Positions 1 to 9,538 are shown, counted from the first letter of the stretch. The stretch is DNA of 64,000 nucleotides from Mycolicibacterium sp. (GCF_016462545.1 NZ_JAEMTA010000018.1:1-64000), one strand, 5' to 3'. Numbers and translations are program-made. Notes: generated from the sequence alone by a model not told the origin.

Positions 1-3000
1 CCTTCATCCTGGTGCCCGGTATCGACGTGCCGTTCCACTCCGAGGTGCTGCGCGTTGGTGTCGCGGACTTCCGTCGCTCGCTGGAGCGGGTCATGCCGCG
101 CGACGCGGATCCGGATCTGTTGATCGGCAAGTACATCCCCAACCTGGTGCCGCGGCCCTTCACGCTGGATCGTGACTTCATCGAGGAGATCCGCGATCTG
201 GTGCCCGCCGAGCCGCTCGACGAGATCCTCGCCGACTACGACACGTGGCTCACCGAGCGTCCGCGCGAGCTGTGCCGCAAGATCGTGATCGAGCTGCTGG
301 CGTGGCAGTTCGCCAGCCCGGTGCGCTGGATCGAGACCCAGGACCTGCTCTTCATCGAGGAGGCCGCAGGCGGGCTCGGCATCGAGCGCTTCGTCGAGAT
401 CGGCGTCAAGAACGCGCCCACCGTCGCCGGCCTTGCCACCAACACGCTGAAGCTGCCGGAGTACTCGCACAACACCACCGAGGTGCTCAACACCGAGCGC
501 GACGCCGCGGTGTTGTTCGCGACCGACACCGATCCGGAGCCGGAGCTGGAGGAGGAGTCCGCACCGGCGCCTGCCGCCGATGCGGCACCGTCCGCAGCAG
601 CGGCCCCCGCACCCGCGGCGGCTCCCGCGGCGCCGTCCGGCGGCCCCCGCCCCGACGACATCGCGTTCGGCGCCGATGACGCCACGTTGTCGCTCATCGC
701 GCTGTCGGCGAAGATGCAGGTCGGCCAGATCGAGCCACTCGACTCGATCGAGTCGATCACCGACGGAGCGTCCTCGCGGCGCAACCAGCTGCTGGTGGAT
801 CTCGGTTCCGAGCTGAACCTCGGGGCCATCGACGGTGCCGCCGAGGCCGACCTGGCCGGGCTGAAGGCTCAGGTCACCAAGCTGGCCCGTACGTACAAGG
901 CCTTCGGCCCCGTGCTCTCCGATGCGGTCAACGATCAGCTGCGGACCGTGCTCGGCCCGTCGGGCAAGCGGCCCGCCGCGATCGCCGAACGCGTCAAGAA
1001 GGATTGGGAGCTCGGCGACGGCTGGGTCAAGCACGTCACGATGGAACTGGTCCTCGGCACCCGCGAGGGCACCAGCGTCCGTGGCGGCAATCTCGGTCAC
1101 CTGCATGACGGTGCGCTGCCCGACGCGGCCACTGTCGACAAGGTCATCGATGCGGCCGTGAGTGCCGTCGCCGCCCGCCGCGGCATCGCCGTTTCCCTGC
1201 CCTCGGCAGGAGGCGCCGGGGGAGGCGTCGTGGACTCTGCGGCGCTCACCGAGTTCGCCGACAAGGTCACCGGCCCCGACGGCGTGCTCGCCTCGGCGGC
1301 GCGGATGATCCTCGGTCAGCTGGGTGTGGACTCTCCCGTCAACGTCGGCGAGACGGTCAGCGATGCAGACCTGGTCGACCTCGTCACCGCCGAACTCGGT
1401 TCCGACTGGCCGCGTCTCGTCGCGCCCACGTTCGACGGCCGCAAGGCGGTGCTGTTCGACGACCGTTGGGCCAGTGCCCGTGAGGATCTGGCTCGACTCT
1501 GGTTGAAGAGCGAGGACGAGATCGACGCCGACTGGGCGCGGCTCTCGGAGCGCTTCGAGGCCGCGGGTCACGTCGTCGCCAGCCAGGCGAACTGGTGGCA
1601 GGGCAAGGCCCTGGCTGCCGGCCGCAACGTGCACGCGTCGCTCTACGGACGTGCCGCCGCCGGAGCGGAGAACCCCGGCACGGGTCGCTACAGCGACGAG
1701 ATCGCCGTGGTGACGGGCGCTTCCAAGGGCTCCATCGCCGCATCGGTGATCGCTCAGCTGCTCGACGGCGGCGCCTCGGTCATCGCGACCACCTCGAAGT
1801 TGGACGACGACAGGTTGTCCTTCTACAAGGAGCTCTACCGCGACAACGCGCGCTTCGGCGCGACGCTGTGGGTGACCCCGGCCAACATGGCCTCCTACAC
1901 CGACATCGACGCTCTGGTGAACTGGGTCGGCACTGAGCAGTCAGAGAGCCTCGGCCCGAAGGCGATCCACCTCAAGGACGCCCTGACGCCGACGCTGCTG
2001 TTCCCGTTCGCGGCGCCGCGTGTCGCGGGCGACCTGTCGGAGGCGGGTTCGCGTTCCGAGATGGAGATGAAGGTTCTGCTGTGGGCCGTGCAGCGTCTCA
2101 TCGGCGGCCTGTCGCACATCGGCTCCGAGCGTGACATCGCGTCGCGACTGCACGTCGTGCTGCCCGGTTCGCCGAACCGCGGCATGTTCGGTGGCGACGG
2201 CGCCTACGGCGAAGCCAAGTCCGCACTGGACGCACTGGTCACACGCTGGAAGGCCGAGACCTCCTGGTCGCAACGAGTGTCGTTGGCACACGCGCTGATT
2301 GGTTGGACCAAGGGCACCGGGCTGATGGGTCACAACGACGCCATCGTTGGTGCGGTCGAAGAGGCCGGCGTCATCACGTACACGACCGAGCAGATGGCGG
2401 CGATGCTGCTCGGCCTGTGCGACGTCGAGTCCAAGGTGGCGGCGGCCCGTGAGCCGATCCACGCGGACCTGACCGGCGGGTTGGGCGAGATCGACATCGA
2501 CATGGGCGAACTCGCCGCCAAGGCCCGTGAGGACATGGCCGCCGAGAGCGCCGCGAAGACCTCCGACGAGGACGTCGACGCGGGCACCATCAAGGCACTG
2601 CCGTCGCCCCCGCGCGGGTATGCGGCAGCACCGCCGCCGGAGTGGGACGACCTGGACGTCGATCCCGCCGACATGGTGGTCATCGTCGGCGGCGCGGAAC
2701 TGGGACCGTACGGTTCGTCGCGGACCCGCTTCGAGGTCGAGGTCTCCGGTGAACTCTCGGCGGCCGGCGTGCTCGAACTCGCCTGGACCACGGGTCTGGT
2801 CAAGTGGGAGGACGACCCCAAGCCGGGCTGGTACGACACCGCGTCGGGCGATCTGGTCGACGAAGGCGAACTGGTGGAGCGTTACCACGATGCCGTCATC
2901 GAACGGGTCGGCATCCGCGAGTTCGTCGACGACGGTGCAATCTCCGCGGATCACACTGCACCGCTGCTGGTTTCGGTCTTCCTCGACAAGGACTTCTCGT

Positions 3001-4610
3001 TCGTCGTGTCGTCCGAGGCGGACGCCCGCGGCTTCGCACAATCGGATCCGGAGCACACGCTGATCGCCCCCGTCGGCGACAGTGGTGACTGGCAGGTGAC
3101 CCGCAAGGCGGGCACCGAGATCAGGGTGCCGCGCAAGGTCAAGATGTCCCGCACGGTTGGCGCGCAGATCCCGACCGGGTTCGACCCGATGGTGTACGGC
3201 GTCAGCCAGGACATGGCGAACTCGCTCGACCGGGTGGCCCTGTGGAACCTCGTCACGACCGTCGATGCATTCCTGTCGGCCGGCTTCACGCCGACCGAGT
3301 TGATGCGCTGGGTGCATCCGAGCCTGGTGGCCAGCACGCAGGGCACCGGCATGGGCGGCCTGACGTCGATGCAGACGATGTACCACGGGAACCTGCTCGG
3401 CCAGAACAAGCCGAACGACATCCTGCAGGAGGTGCTCCCCAACGTCTTCGCGGGGCACGTCGTGCAGTCCTACATCGGCAGCTACGGAGCGATGATCCAT
3501 CCGGTCGCTGCGTGCGCGACGGCAGCCGTGTCGGTCGAGGAAGGCGTCGACAAGATTCGCCTCGGCAAGGCCGAGTTCGTGGTGGCAGGCGGTTACGACG
3601 ACCTGACGCTGGAGGCCGTCACCGGCTTCGGTGACATGTCGGCGACCGCCGACACCGAGGTGATGCGCGCCAAGGGCATCAGCGACGCGAAGTTCTCCCG
3701 CGCCAACGACCGGCGCAGGCTGGGCTTCGTCGAGTCGCAGGGTGGTGGCACCATCCTGCTGGCCCGCGGTGATCTGGCCCTCGCCATGGGGCTCCCGGTG
3801 CTCGCGGTGGTGGGTTACGCGTCGTCGTTCGGCGATGGCGTGCACACGTCCATCCCGGCTCCGGGACTCGGTGCCCTGGGAGCGGGCCGCGGCGGCAAGA
3901 AGTCGCAGCTGGCCAAGTCGCTGGCCACGCTGGGCGTCGGTGCGGACGACATCGCCCTGGTGTCCAAGCACGACACCTCGACGCTCGCCAACGACCCCAA
4001 TGAGACCGAGTTGCACGAGCGGCTCGCCTCGGCCCTGGGTCGGTCACCGGGCAACCCGTTGTTCATCGTCAGCCAGAAGAGCCTGACCGGGCACTCGAAG
4101 GGCGGCGCGGCGGCGTTCCAGATGATGGGCATGTGCCAGATGCTGCGTGACGGTGTCATTCCGCCGAACCGGAGCCTGGACTGCGTCGACTCCGAACTCG
4201 CCCACGCATCGCACTTCGTGTGGGTGCGGGAACCCCTGCAGATGGGGGAGACCTTCCCGATGAAGGCCGGCCTGGTGACCAGCCTGGGCTTCGGGCACGT
4301 GTCCGGACTGGTTGCCCTGGTGCATCCGCAGGCATTCCTGGCGGCGTTGAGCCCCGAGCAGCGCGAGGACTATCGGCTGCGCGCCAATGGCCGTGTGCTG
4401 CAAGGCCAGCGGCGGTTGGCGTCGGCCATCGCGGGTGGTCCCGTCATGTACGAGAAGCCGGCCGATCGTCGCTTCAACCACGACTCGCCCGAGAAGCGGC
4501 AGGAAGCCAACATGCTGCTCGATCCGGAGTCGCGTCTCGGCGAGGACGGTTGGTATGGCGAGGGAGGCCTCGTACGAGGCGACTCCGGACCTGCGGCGGG
4601 GCTCAGCTAG
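1..4610 (+). CDS. fas: Type I fatty acid synthase, C-terminal part (5' end outside window)
   Basis: About 1535 C-terminal residues of the cytosolic multidomain FAS-I, which makes the acyl-CoA primers for membrane lipids and mycolic acids. The frame is open from base 3, so the gene starts left of the window. Visible in order: end of the malonyl/palmitoyl transferase domain with VPFHS (27-41); an Ala/Pro/Glu-rich linker (about 535-650); the ACP domain, where Ser codon 771-773 in a GASS context aligns with the phosphopantetheine serine of fungal FAS; the ketoreductase TGASKG motif (about 1708-1730); and the ketosynthase, with Cys codon 3513-3515 and His-containing SLTGHSKGG (about 4080-4106) and GFGHVSG (about 4288-4308). 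acpS follows 10 bp after the stop, as in other mycobacteria. Confidence 0.97.
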   Translation, partial: FILVPGIDVPFHSEVLRVGVADFRRSLERVMPRDADPDLLIGKYIPNLVPRPFTLDRDFIEEIRDLVPAEPLDEILADYDTWLTERPRELCRKIVIELLAWQFASPVRWIETQDLLFIEEAAGGLGIERFVEIGVKNAPTVAGLATNTLKLPEYSHNTTEVLNTERDAAVLFATDTDPEPELEEESAPAPAADAAPSAAAAPAPAAAPAAPSGGPRPDDIAFGADDATLSLIALSAKMQVGQIEPLDSIESITDGASSRRNQLLVDLGSELNLGAIDGAAEADLAGLKAQVTKLARTYKAFGPVLSDAVNDQLRTVLGPSGKRPAAIAERVKKDWELGDGWVKHVTMELVLGTREGTSVRGGNLGHLHDGALPDAATVDKVIDAAVSAVAARRGIAVSLPSAGGAGGGVVDSAALTEFADKVTGPDGVLASAARMILGQLGVDSPVNVGETVSDADLVDLVTAELGSDWPRLVAPTFDGRKAVLFDDRWASAREDLARLWLKSEDEIDADWARLSERFEAAGHVVASQANWWQGKALAAGRNVHASLYGRAAAGAENPGTGRYSDEIAVVTGASKGSIAASVIAQLLDGGASVIATTSKLDDDRLSFYKELYRDNARFGATLWVTPANMASYTDIDALVNWVGTEQSESLGPKAIHLKDALTPTLLFPFAAPRVAGDLSEAGSRSEMEMKVLLWAVQRLIGGLSHIGSERDIASRLHVVLPGSPNRGMFGGDGAYGEAKSALDALVTRWKAETSWSQRVSLAHALIGWTKGTGLMGHNDAIVGAVEEAGVITYTTEQMAAMLLGLCDVESKVAAAREPIHADLTGGLGEIDIDMGELAAKAREDMAAESAAKTSDEDVDAGTIKALPSPPRGYAAAPPPEWDDLDVDPADMVVIVGGAELGPYGSSRTRFEVEVSGELSAAGVLELAWTTGLVKWEDDPKPGWYDTASGDLVDEGELVERYHDAVIERVGIREFVDDGAISADHTAPLLVSVFLDKDFSFVVSSEADARGFAQSDPEHTLIAPVGDSGDWQVTRKAGTEIRVPRKVKMSRTVGAQIPTGFDPMVYGVSQDMANSLDRVALWNLVTTVDAFLSAGFTPTELMRWVHPSLVASTQGTGMGGLTSMQTMYHGNLLGQNKPNDILQEVLPNVFAGHVVQSYIGSYGAMIHPVAACATAAVSVEEGVDKIRLGKAEFVVAGGYDDLTLEAVTGFGDMSATADTEVMRAKGISDAKFSRANDRRRLGFVESQGGGTILLARGDLALAMGLPVLAVVGYASSFGDGVHTSIPAPGLGALGAGRGGKKSQLAKSLATLGVGADDIALVSKHDTSTLANDPNETELHERLASALGRSPGNPLFIVSQKSLTGHSKGGAAAFQMMGMCQMLRDGVIPPNRSLDCVDSELAHASHFVWVREPLQMGETFPMKAGLVTSLGFGHVSGLVALVHPQAFLAALSPEQREDYRLRANGRVLQGQRRLASAIAGGPVMYEKPADRRFNHDSPEKRQEANMLLDPESRLGEDGWYGEGGLVRGDSGPAAGLS

Positions 4611-4620
4611 CGTTCCTGGC

Positions 4621-5013
4621 ATGAGCATCGTCGGGGTCGGCATCGACCTGGTCTCCATACCGGACTTCGCCGAGCAGGTCGATCAGCCGGGGACGGTGTT
4701 CGCCGAGACGTTCACCCCCGGTGAGCGCCGCGACGCCGCGGACAAGAGTTCGTCCGCGGCGCGCCACCTCGCGGCCCGCTGGGCCGCGAAGGAGGCGGTC
4801 ATCAAGGCGTGGTCGGGGTCGCGGTTCTCCAAGCGGCCGGTGCTGCCCGAGGACATCCACCGCGACATCGAGGTCGTCACCGACATGTGGGGTCGGCCGA
4901 AGGTGCGGTTGTCCGGTGACATCGCCGAGCACCTCAAGGACATCACCATCCACGTGTCGCTGACCCATGACGGAGATACCGCCGCTGCGGTGGCAGTGCT
5001 CGAGTCCACTTAA
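4621..5013 (+). CDS. acpS: Holo-[acyl-carrier-protein] synthase
   Basis: 130-residue 4'-phosphopantetheinyl transferase that moves phosphopantetheine from CoA to an ACP serine, here presumably that of the adjacent FAS-I. It opens with the family motif GVGIDLV, whose Asp binds metal, and carries WAAKEAVIKAW, whose Glu and Lys bind metal and CoA. ATG 4621 is the only start that gives the standard N-terminus directly before this motif. Length is typical of AcpS. It lies 10 bp after fas and is probably co-transcribed with it. A long inverted repeat directly downstream may end the transcript. Confidence 0.95.
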   Translation: MSIVGVGIDLVSIPDFAEQVDQPGTVFAETFTPGERRDAADKSSSAARHLAARWAAKEAVIKAWSGSRFSKRPVLPEDIHRDIEVVTDMWGRPKVRLSGDIAEHLKDITIHVSLTHDGDTAAAVAVLEST

Positions 5014-5021
5014 CCCCCCTC

Positions 5022-5085
5022 CCGCGAGCGTGCGTGTTGGGACACGACACGCCGTGCAGAATTGGCAGAAGGCGCACGCTCGCGG
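5022..5085. repeat. REP-like intergenic inverted repeat / terminator
   Basis: A 13-base arm (5022-5034, CCGCGAGCGTGCG) is exactly complementary to 5073-5085, with 38 bases between that contain further complementary stretches (TGT/ACA, CGTG/CACG). It lies between the acpS stop and the next gene. The shape fits a hairpin terminator. Similar GCGAGCGTGCG palindromes recur between genes in mycobacterial genomes as far as I recall, so it may be one copy of a dispersed element. No U-tract is visible. Confidence 0.6.
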
Positions 5086-5113
5086 TGCGACCGGTACGAC
5101 TAACGTCGATTCC

Positions 5114-6451
5114 ATGAGCGATCTCGTCGACAGAGTGAAGTCCGTGCTGCCCTCGGTGCGCGCCGATCTGGAGAACCTCGTCCGCATCGAGTCGGTATGG
5201 GCCGATCCCGCTCGCCGCGACGAGGTCCGGCGCAGTGCCGAGATGGTGTCGAAGTTGTTGTCGGAGGCGGGTTTCGACGACATTCGTACAGTCAGCGAAG
5301 GCGGTGCGCCCGCCGTGATCGCCCGCCGCCCGGCGCCACCCGGAGCGCCGACGGTCCTGCTGTACGCCCACCACGACGTGCAACCAGAGGGCGACGTGTC
5401 CCAGTGGGCGTCGGCGCCGTTCGAGCCGAGCGAACGCGACGGTCGCCTCTACGGCCGTGGCACCGCCGACGACAAGGCGGGCATCGCCACGCACCTGGCC
5501 GCGATCAGGGCGTTCGACGGTGACCTCCCGGTTGGCGTCACGGTGTTCGTGGAGGGCGAGGAGGAGTCGGGTTCGCCATCCTTGGGAGCACTGTTGGGCG
5601 CTCATCGGGACGTGCTCGCCGCCGACGTGATCGTCATCGCCGACTCGATGAACTGGACCACCGCGATCCCATCCCTCACGGTGTCATTACGCGGCTTGGC
5701 CGACTGCGTCGTCGAGGTAGCCACCCTCGATCACGGTTTGCACTCCGGCATGTGGGGTGGTGTCGTTCCCGACGCGTTGAGCGCCCTGGTGCGACTGCTC
5801 GCCAGCCTGCACGACGACGACGGCAACGTGGCGGTCGAGGGGTTGCACCACGGCTCGGCGGCAGACGTGGAGTACCCACCGGAGCAGGTTCGGGAGGAAA
5901 CCGGTGTGCTCGACGGCGTCACCGAGATTGGCACGGGTTCGGTGGCCGCGCGGTTGTGGGCCAAGCCGGCCATCACGGTGATAGGTATCGACACCACGTC
6001 CATCGCGAAGTCGTCGAACACGCTGATCCCCAGCGCCCGCGCCAAGGTGAGCATGCGCGTTGCGCCCGGTGGTGATGCCAGCCAGCATCTCGAGGCGCTG
6101 ACCCGGCACCTCGAGCAGCACGCGCCATGGGGTGCTCGGGTCACCGTGACACCGGGTGACCTCGGGCAGCCGTACGCCATCGACGCGACCGGCCCGGTCT
6201 ACGACGCCGCGCGCGCCGCGTTCCGGCAGGCATGGGGTGCCGATGCCATCGAGATGGGGGTCGGTGGGTCGATTCCGTTCATCGCCGAGTTCGCGGGCGC
6301 GTTCCCGGACGCGAAGATTCTCGTCACCGGCGTCGAGGACCCGGCGACGCAGGCGCACAGCATCGACGAGAGCCTGGATCTCGGTGTCCTCGAGCGCGCG
6401 GCGACCTCGGAGGCGCTCCTGCTGGAGGCCCTCGGAGCGCTACACCGCTAG
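5114..6451 (+). CDS. M20 family metallopeptidase / dipeptidase (Rv2522c-like)
   Basis: 445-residue zinc-dependent M20/M28-type peptidase. Zinc-ligand segments are visible in order: YAHHDVQPEG (His, Asp), YGRGTADDKAG (bridging Asp), EGEEESGS (catalytic Glu and ligand Glu) and GLHSGMWGG of the dimerisation/substrate region. Length and motif order match cytosolic dipeptidases. ATG 5114 starts the MSDLVDRVK N-terminus; an in-frame open stretch upstream overlaps acpS and reads through the inverted repeat, so it is not used. The substrate is unknown. The last 12 bp overlap the convergent bcp gene. Confidence 0.9.
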   Translation: MSDLVDRVKSVLPSVRADLENLVRIESVWADPARRDEVRRSAEMVSKLLSEAGFDDIRTVSEGGAPAVIARRPAPPGAPTVLLYAHHDVQPEGDVSQWASAPFEPSERDGRLYGRGTADDKAGIATHLAAIRAFDGDLPVGVTVFVEGEEESGSPSLGALLGAHRDVLAADVIVIADSMNWTTAIPSLTVSLRGLADCVVEVATLDHGLHSGMWGGVVPDALSALVRLLASLHDDDGNVAVEGLHHGSAADVEYPPEQVREETGVLDGVTEIGTGSVAARLWAKPAITVIGIDTTSIAKSSNTLIPSARAKVSMRVAPGGDASQHLEALTRHLEQHAPWGARVTVTPGDLGQPYAIDATGPVYDAARAAFRQAWGADAIEMGVGGSIPFIAEFAGAFPDAKILVTGVEDPATQAHSIDESLDLGVLERAATSEALLLEALGALHR

Positions 6452-6913
6452 ATCGCGGCGCAGCTTCGCGACGTGACCGGTGGCCTTCACGTTGTACTGG
6501 GCGACCTCGATCTTGCCCTTCTCGTCGACGACGAACGTCGAACGGATGACACCCTGGACGGTCTTGCCGTACATCGTCTTCTCACCGAAGGCGCCCCACT
6601 CGGTGAGTGTGGTGCGATCGGGATCGGACAACAGCGGGAACGTCAGTTGCTGGGCGTCGCGGAACTTGGCGAGCTTCTCCGGTTTGTCGGGGGAGATGCC
6701 GACGACGTCGAGACCCGCCTCATTCAATTCCGCCAAGCTGTCGCGAAAGTCGCAGGCCTGCTTGGTGCAACCGGGAGTGGACGCGGCCGGATAGAAGTAG
6801 ACGACGACCTTGCGCCCCGTGAAGTCGGTCAGCTTGACGGTCTGGCCGTCAGCGTCGGTCAGGCTGAAGGCTGGGGCCTTGTCGCCCGCTGCGAGGCGAG
6901 GGGTCGGTGCCAT
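6440..6913 (-). CDS. bcp: Thioredoxin-dependent peroxiredoxin (Bcp/PrxQ type)
   Basis: 157-residue thiol peroxidase that reduces H2O2 and organic hydroperoxides with electrons from thioredoxin. The peroxidatic motif TPGCTKQAC places peroxidatic Cys49 and a probable resolving Cys54 five residues apart, the PrxQ arrangement. VVYFYP before the cysteine and the conserved Arg of the active site (VIRSTFVVD) are present. Cytosolic, no signal peptide. It is convergent with the M20 peptidase (12-bp overlap) and divergent from the DUF3618 gene. Confidence 0.95.
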   Translation of the reverse strand: MAPTPRLAAGDKAPAFSLTDADGQTVKLTDFTGRKVVVYFYPAASTPGCTKQACDFRDSLAELNEAGLDVVGISPDKPEKLAKFRDAQQLTFPLLSDPDRTTLTEWGAFGEKTMYGKTVQGVIRSTFVVDEKGKIEVAQYNVKATGHVAKLRRDLAV

Positions 6914-7017
6914 GAGTGAATGTCCTTATCTGTCCGTGCGCGACTGCGGTTATATGGAAGTCGCGCGGCTGCTCTAGGGTAATTCCCCAAGACAGCAACG
7001 CGATTGAAGGGGCTGAC

Positions 7018-7245
7018 GTGGCGGACCGGGATCCCGACAAGATCAAGCAGGACATCGACGTGGCGCGCGAGCAGCTCGCGAGCACGGTTGATGCCCTCGC
7101 GGAGCGGGCGAACCCGGCCCGGATCGCCGACGGCGTGAAGGCCCGCGTGGTGGGTTTCGTGACGAAGCCAGCGGTCGCAGTATCGATCGCGGGGCTGGGT
7201 ACGGTCGTCGTCGTGCTGGTGATCCGAGGAATCAGGAACCGCTGA
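7018..7245 (+). CDS. DUF3618 family small membrane protein (Rv2520c-like)
   Basis: 75 residues from GTG 7018. The N-terminal half carries the DUF3618 pattern (DPDKIKQDIDVAREQLASTV), probably an amphipathic helix. The C-terminal half has one membrane segment (about residues 46-69) ending in basic residues. The longer in-frame reading upstream has no mycobacterial-style start. The gene occupies the same place beside bcp as Rv2520c in M. tuberculosis. Function is unknown; the architecture suggests a membrane-tethered helix facing the cytoplasm. Confidence 0.85.
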   Translation: MADRDPDKIKQDIDVAREQLASTVDALAERANPARIADGVKARVVGFVTKPAVAVSIAGLGTVVVVLVIRGIRNR

Positions 7246-7255
7246 CCGGTTTCGG

Positions 7256-7432
7256 TCAGCGGCGTCGACGCCCGAGGCGGAACAGGAAGTCCACGAGCGA
7301 GAATCCGGGGGGATTCGCCGTGAGTCCGAGTCTCGTGCAGTTGTAGACCACCACGGTGCGCTGCGCATCAACGACGTCGTCTACCTCGAAGGGTGACGCA
7401 ACGATGAGGGGGGCCGCACCGGCGGTCGACAT
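7256..7432 (-). CDS. Small hypothetical protein (58 aa)
   Basis: Complete 58-codon frame from ATG 7432 to a TGA at 7256-7258, ending 10 bp from the convergent DUF3618 gene. A GAGG sequence lies about 11 bases upstream of the ATG. The protein starts MSTAGAAPLIVASPF, has a hydrophobic VVVYNCT stretch with a single Cys and ends in FLFRLGRRRR. No signal peptide or known domain is recognised. Codon use is GC-rich at third positions, and the tight fit between neighbours favours a real gene. Confidence 0.5.
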   Translation of the reverse strand: MSTAGAAPLIVASPFEVDDVVDAQRTVVVYNCTRLGLTANPPGFSLVDFLFRLGRRRR

Positions 7433-7790
7433 CAGCTAAGACCTCGTTCCTCTCACAGAAATCATGGCGGTTACCCGCTGGCGTTGCTCTAGCTAACACC
7501 ATCGTAGCACTGATACCCGCTGCGACGCCGTGGAAAACCTCTCCGTTTTCGCTGGTCGACGCTTGTGGTGTCCGTGATTTCGTCGGACTAGCCCGTGCGT
7601 ACTGATCATGAAGGCTCGATTTCAGCACACGCAGGTTGTCGAGCGCGGCGAATCGGCGAGTTAATTTACCCTAGCGTCAGTCGCAATCCGACGCACGTTC
7701 ACCGGAAAGGGCCGTCCCGGGGTGGGGCGCCGGCGGCGGGACAGCATGCGGCGCGGAGGCTCGAACGCGCATGTCGAGACCGCCCCGGAA
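7433..7790. other. Intergenic stretch without recognised gene
   Basis: About 360 bases between the 58-aa gene and the tRNA-Lys terminator. It is less GC-rich than its neighbours. The short open frames here have no good ribosome site or familiar product. It must hold the promoter of the minus-strand 58-aa gene; no specific box can be defended. Confidence 0.4.
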
Positions 7791-7797
7791 AACAGAA

Positions 7798-7821
7798 AAT
7801 CGGGCCGTCGCCGACCCGATT
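7798..7821 (-). terminator. Intrinsic terminator of tRNA-Lys
   Basis: Stem 7798-7804 / 7815-7821 (AATCGGG/CCCGATT) with a 10-base loop. Read on the minus strand it is followed by a T-rich run (TTTTCTGTTTT), the form of a Rho-independent terminator for the tRNA-Lys transcript. A second hairpin (7831-7837 / 7848-7854) sits between it and the tRNA 3' end. Confidence 0.7.
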
Positions 7822-7856
7822 GTTTCTGCCCGACACCGATGGAACCGGGTGTCGCG

Positions 7857-7932
<76 letters not shown>

Positions 7933-8092
7933 GCGGGAGAAACGATAACAGCCTCGGGGCGCTGGGTGAAATCCGTGTGGCGCGAGCCCGACGGTCCACT
8001 CAAGCGATCGCGCTCCTGTCGGCGGATTCCCTTAGACTGCTGGCAACTGGGTGGGAATCCGTTGTGAACTTTGGTGGGAAGGTAAGGCGAGC

Positions 8093-9316
8093 ATGTCGCA
8101 GCTGCTATCGGCGGCCGGTCCGCGTCGGGCGCGCATTTGGCTGGCCGCCGTGCTGCTGGTGCCGGCGGCAGTCTTCGGCATCGGTGCCTGCAGCACGACG
8201 TCGTCTGCGCCGCCGCAGCCCCAGACCATCACCGACAAGGGAACGCCGTTCGGCGATCTCCTGGTGCCCAAGCTCTCCGCCTCTGTCACCGACGGCGCAG
8301 TGGGGGTGACGGTCGACTCTCCCGTGACGGTGAGCGCCGAGGACGGCGTTCTCGGCGCGGTCACCATGACCAACGCCGACGGGGCCACCGTCGCGGGCCG
8401 CCTCAGCCCCGACGGGCTGCGGTGGACCACCACGGAACCGCTCGGCTACAACAAGAAGTACACGCTCAGCGCGCAGTCGCTCGGACTTGGCGGGGTGACG
8501 AGCCGCTCGATGACCTTCCAGACGCATTCGCCCGAGAACCTGACGATGCCCTACCTGATGCCCAGCGACGGTGAGGTCGTGGGCGTCGGCCAGCCGATCG
8601 CCGTCCGGTTCGACGAGAACATCCCCAATCGGCTGGCTGCGGAGAAGGCGATCACCGTCACCACCAACCCACCGGTCGAGGGTGCGTTCTACTGGCTGAG
8701 CAATCGCGAAGTGCGTTGGCGCCCAGAGGCTTACTGGAAGCCGGGCACCACGGTCGACGTCGCGGTCGACACCTACGGCGTCGACCTGGGCGACGGCTTG
8801 TTCGGCCAGGAGAACGTCACGACGCATTTCACCATCGGTGACGAGGTCATCGCGACCGCAGACGACGACACCAAGACGTTGACCGTTCGTCGCAACGGCG
8901 AGGTCGTCAAGACCATGCCGATCTCCATGGGCAAGAACAGCACTCCGACCAACAACGGCACGTACATCATCGGTGATCGTCTTTCGCACATGGTGATGGA
9001 CTCCTCGACCTACGGAGTGCCGTCGAACTCGCCCAACGGGTACCGCACCGAGGTGGACTACGCCACGCAGATGTCCTATAGCGGGATCTACGTGCACGCG
9101 GCCCCATGGTCGGTCGGCAGTCAGGGCTACAGCAATGTCAGCCATGGCTGCCTCAACGTCAGCACCAGCAATGCGCAGTGGTTCTACGAGAACACCAAGC
9201 GCGGCGACATCGTGGTCGTCGCCAACACCGTCGGATCGGTGTTACCCGGCACCGACGGTCTCGGTGACTGGAACGTGCCGTGGGAGCAGTGGAAGGCCGG
9301 AAACGCGAACGTCTGA
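8093..9316 (+). CDS. ldtB: L,D-transpeptidase 2, lipoprotein
   Basis: 407-residue homologue of LdtMt2 (Rv2518c), which forms 3-3 cross-links in peptidoglycan outside the membrane. The N-terminal signal segment (about residues 14-33) ends in the lipobox-like GIGAC, so it is probably lipid-anchored. Two Ig-like domains follow (about 50-250), then the YkuD domain with HGCLNVS, where Cys353 (codon 9149-9151) is the catalytic thiol. Length matches the 408-residue M. tuberculosis enzyme. ATG 8093 is preceded by AAGGTAAGG. A strong hairpin terminator lies 11 bp downstream. Confidence 0.96.
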   Translation: MSQLLSAAGPRRARIWLAAVLLVPAAVFGIGACSTTSSAPPQPQTITDKGTPFGDLLVPKLSASVTDGAVGVTVDSPVTVSAEDGVLGAVTMTNADGATVAGRLSPDGLRWTTTEPLGYNKKYTLSAQSLGLGGVTSRSMTFQTHSPENLTMPYLMPSDGEVVGVGQPIAVRFDENIPNRLAAEKAITVTTNPPVEGAFYWLSNREVRWRPEAYWKPGTTVDVAVDTYGVDLGDGLFGQENVTTHFTIGDEVIATADDDTKTLTVRRNGEVVKTMPISMGKNSTPTNNGTYIIGDRLSHMVMDSSTYGVPSNSPNGYRTEVDYATQMSYSGIYVHAAPWSVGSQGYSNVSHGCLNVSTSNAQWFYENTKRGDIVVVANTVGSVLPGTDGLGDWNVPWEQWKAGNANV

Positions 9317-9326
9317 GACCACTCGA

Positions 9327-9369
9327 CGACACCGGGCCCGCTGCACGATGTGCAGCGGGCCCGGTGTCG
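9327..9369 (+). terminator. Strong hairpin terminator after ldtB
   Basis: Nineteen-base perfect arms, 9327-9345 and 9351-9369, around CGATG; an extra C-G pair leaves a 3-base loop. It starts 11 bp after the ldtB stop. No U-tract follows, as is common for mycobacterial terminators. Confidence 0.8.
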
Positions 9370-9390
9370 TTCGGGGGCCGAATGAAAAAG

Positions 9391-9416
9391 GTCGGAGGGC
9401 GTAATCGCCCTCCGAC
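9391..9416 (-). terminator. Intrinsic terminator of tRNA-His
   Basis: Stem of 11 perfect pairs (9391-9401 / 9406-9416) with loop TAAT, four bases beyond the tRNA-His 3' end. On the minus strand it is followed by CTTTTTCATT, a classical U-run. Confidence 0.85.
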
Positions 9417-9420
9417 CTGC

Positions 9421-9497
9421 TGGGGTGGCTGACGGGGCTCGAACCCGCGACTTCCAGGATCACAACCTGGTGCTCTACCAGCTGAACTACAGCCACC
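9421..9497 (-). tRNA. tRNA-His (GTG), 3' CCA encoded
   Basis: Minus-strand cloverleaf starting GGTGGCT at 9497, with anticodon loop TTGTGAT (anticodon GTG) and T-loop GTTCGAG. It has the histidine identity marks: an extra 5' G (G-1) opposite discriminator C73 at 9424. CCA is encoded at 9423-9421. Confidence 0.96.
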
Positions 9498-9538
9498 ATG
9501 GCCGCGGGGTCCCGTGGGGCACTGCGGCGTCGTCGATC

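Noticed and set aside
1941..4016. A 691-residue open frame antisense to fas
   Set aside because: It is a by-product of GC-rich codon bias: its product is His/Arg/Gly-rich without domains and it lies wholly within the conserved KR-KS part of FAS.
9327..9369. The long hairpin after ldtB as a small RNA or transposon end
   Set aside because: A simple 20-bp terminator stem 11 bp after the stop explains it, and no element is attached.
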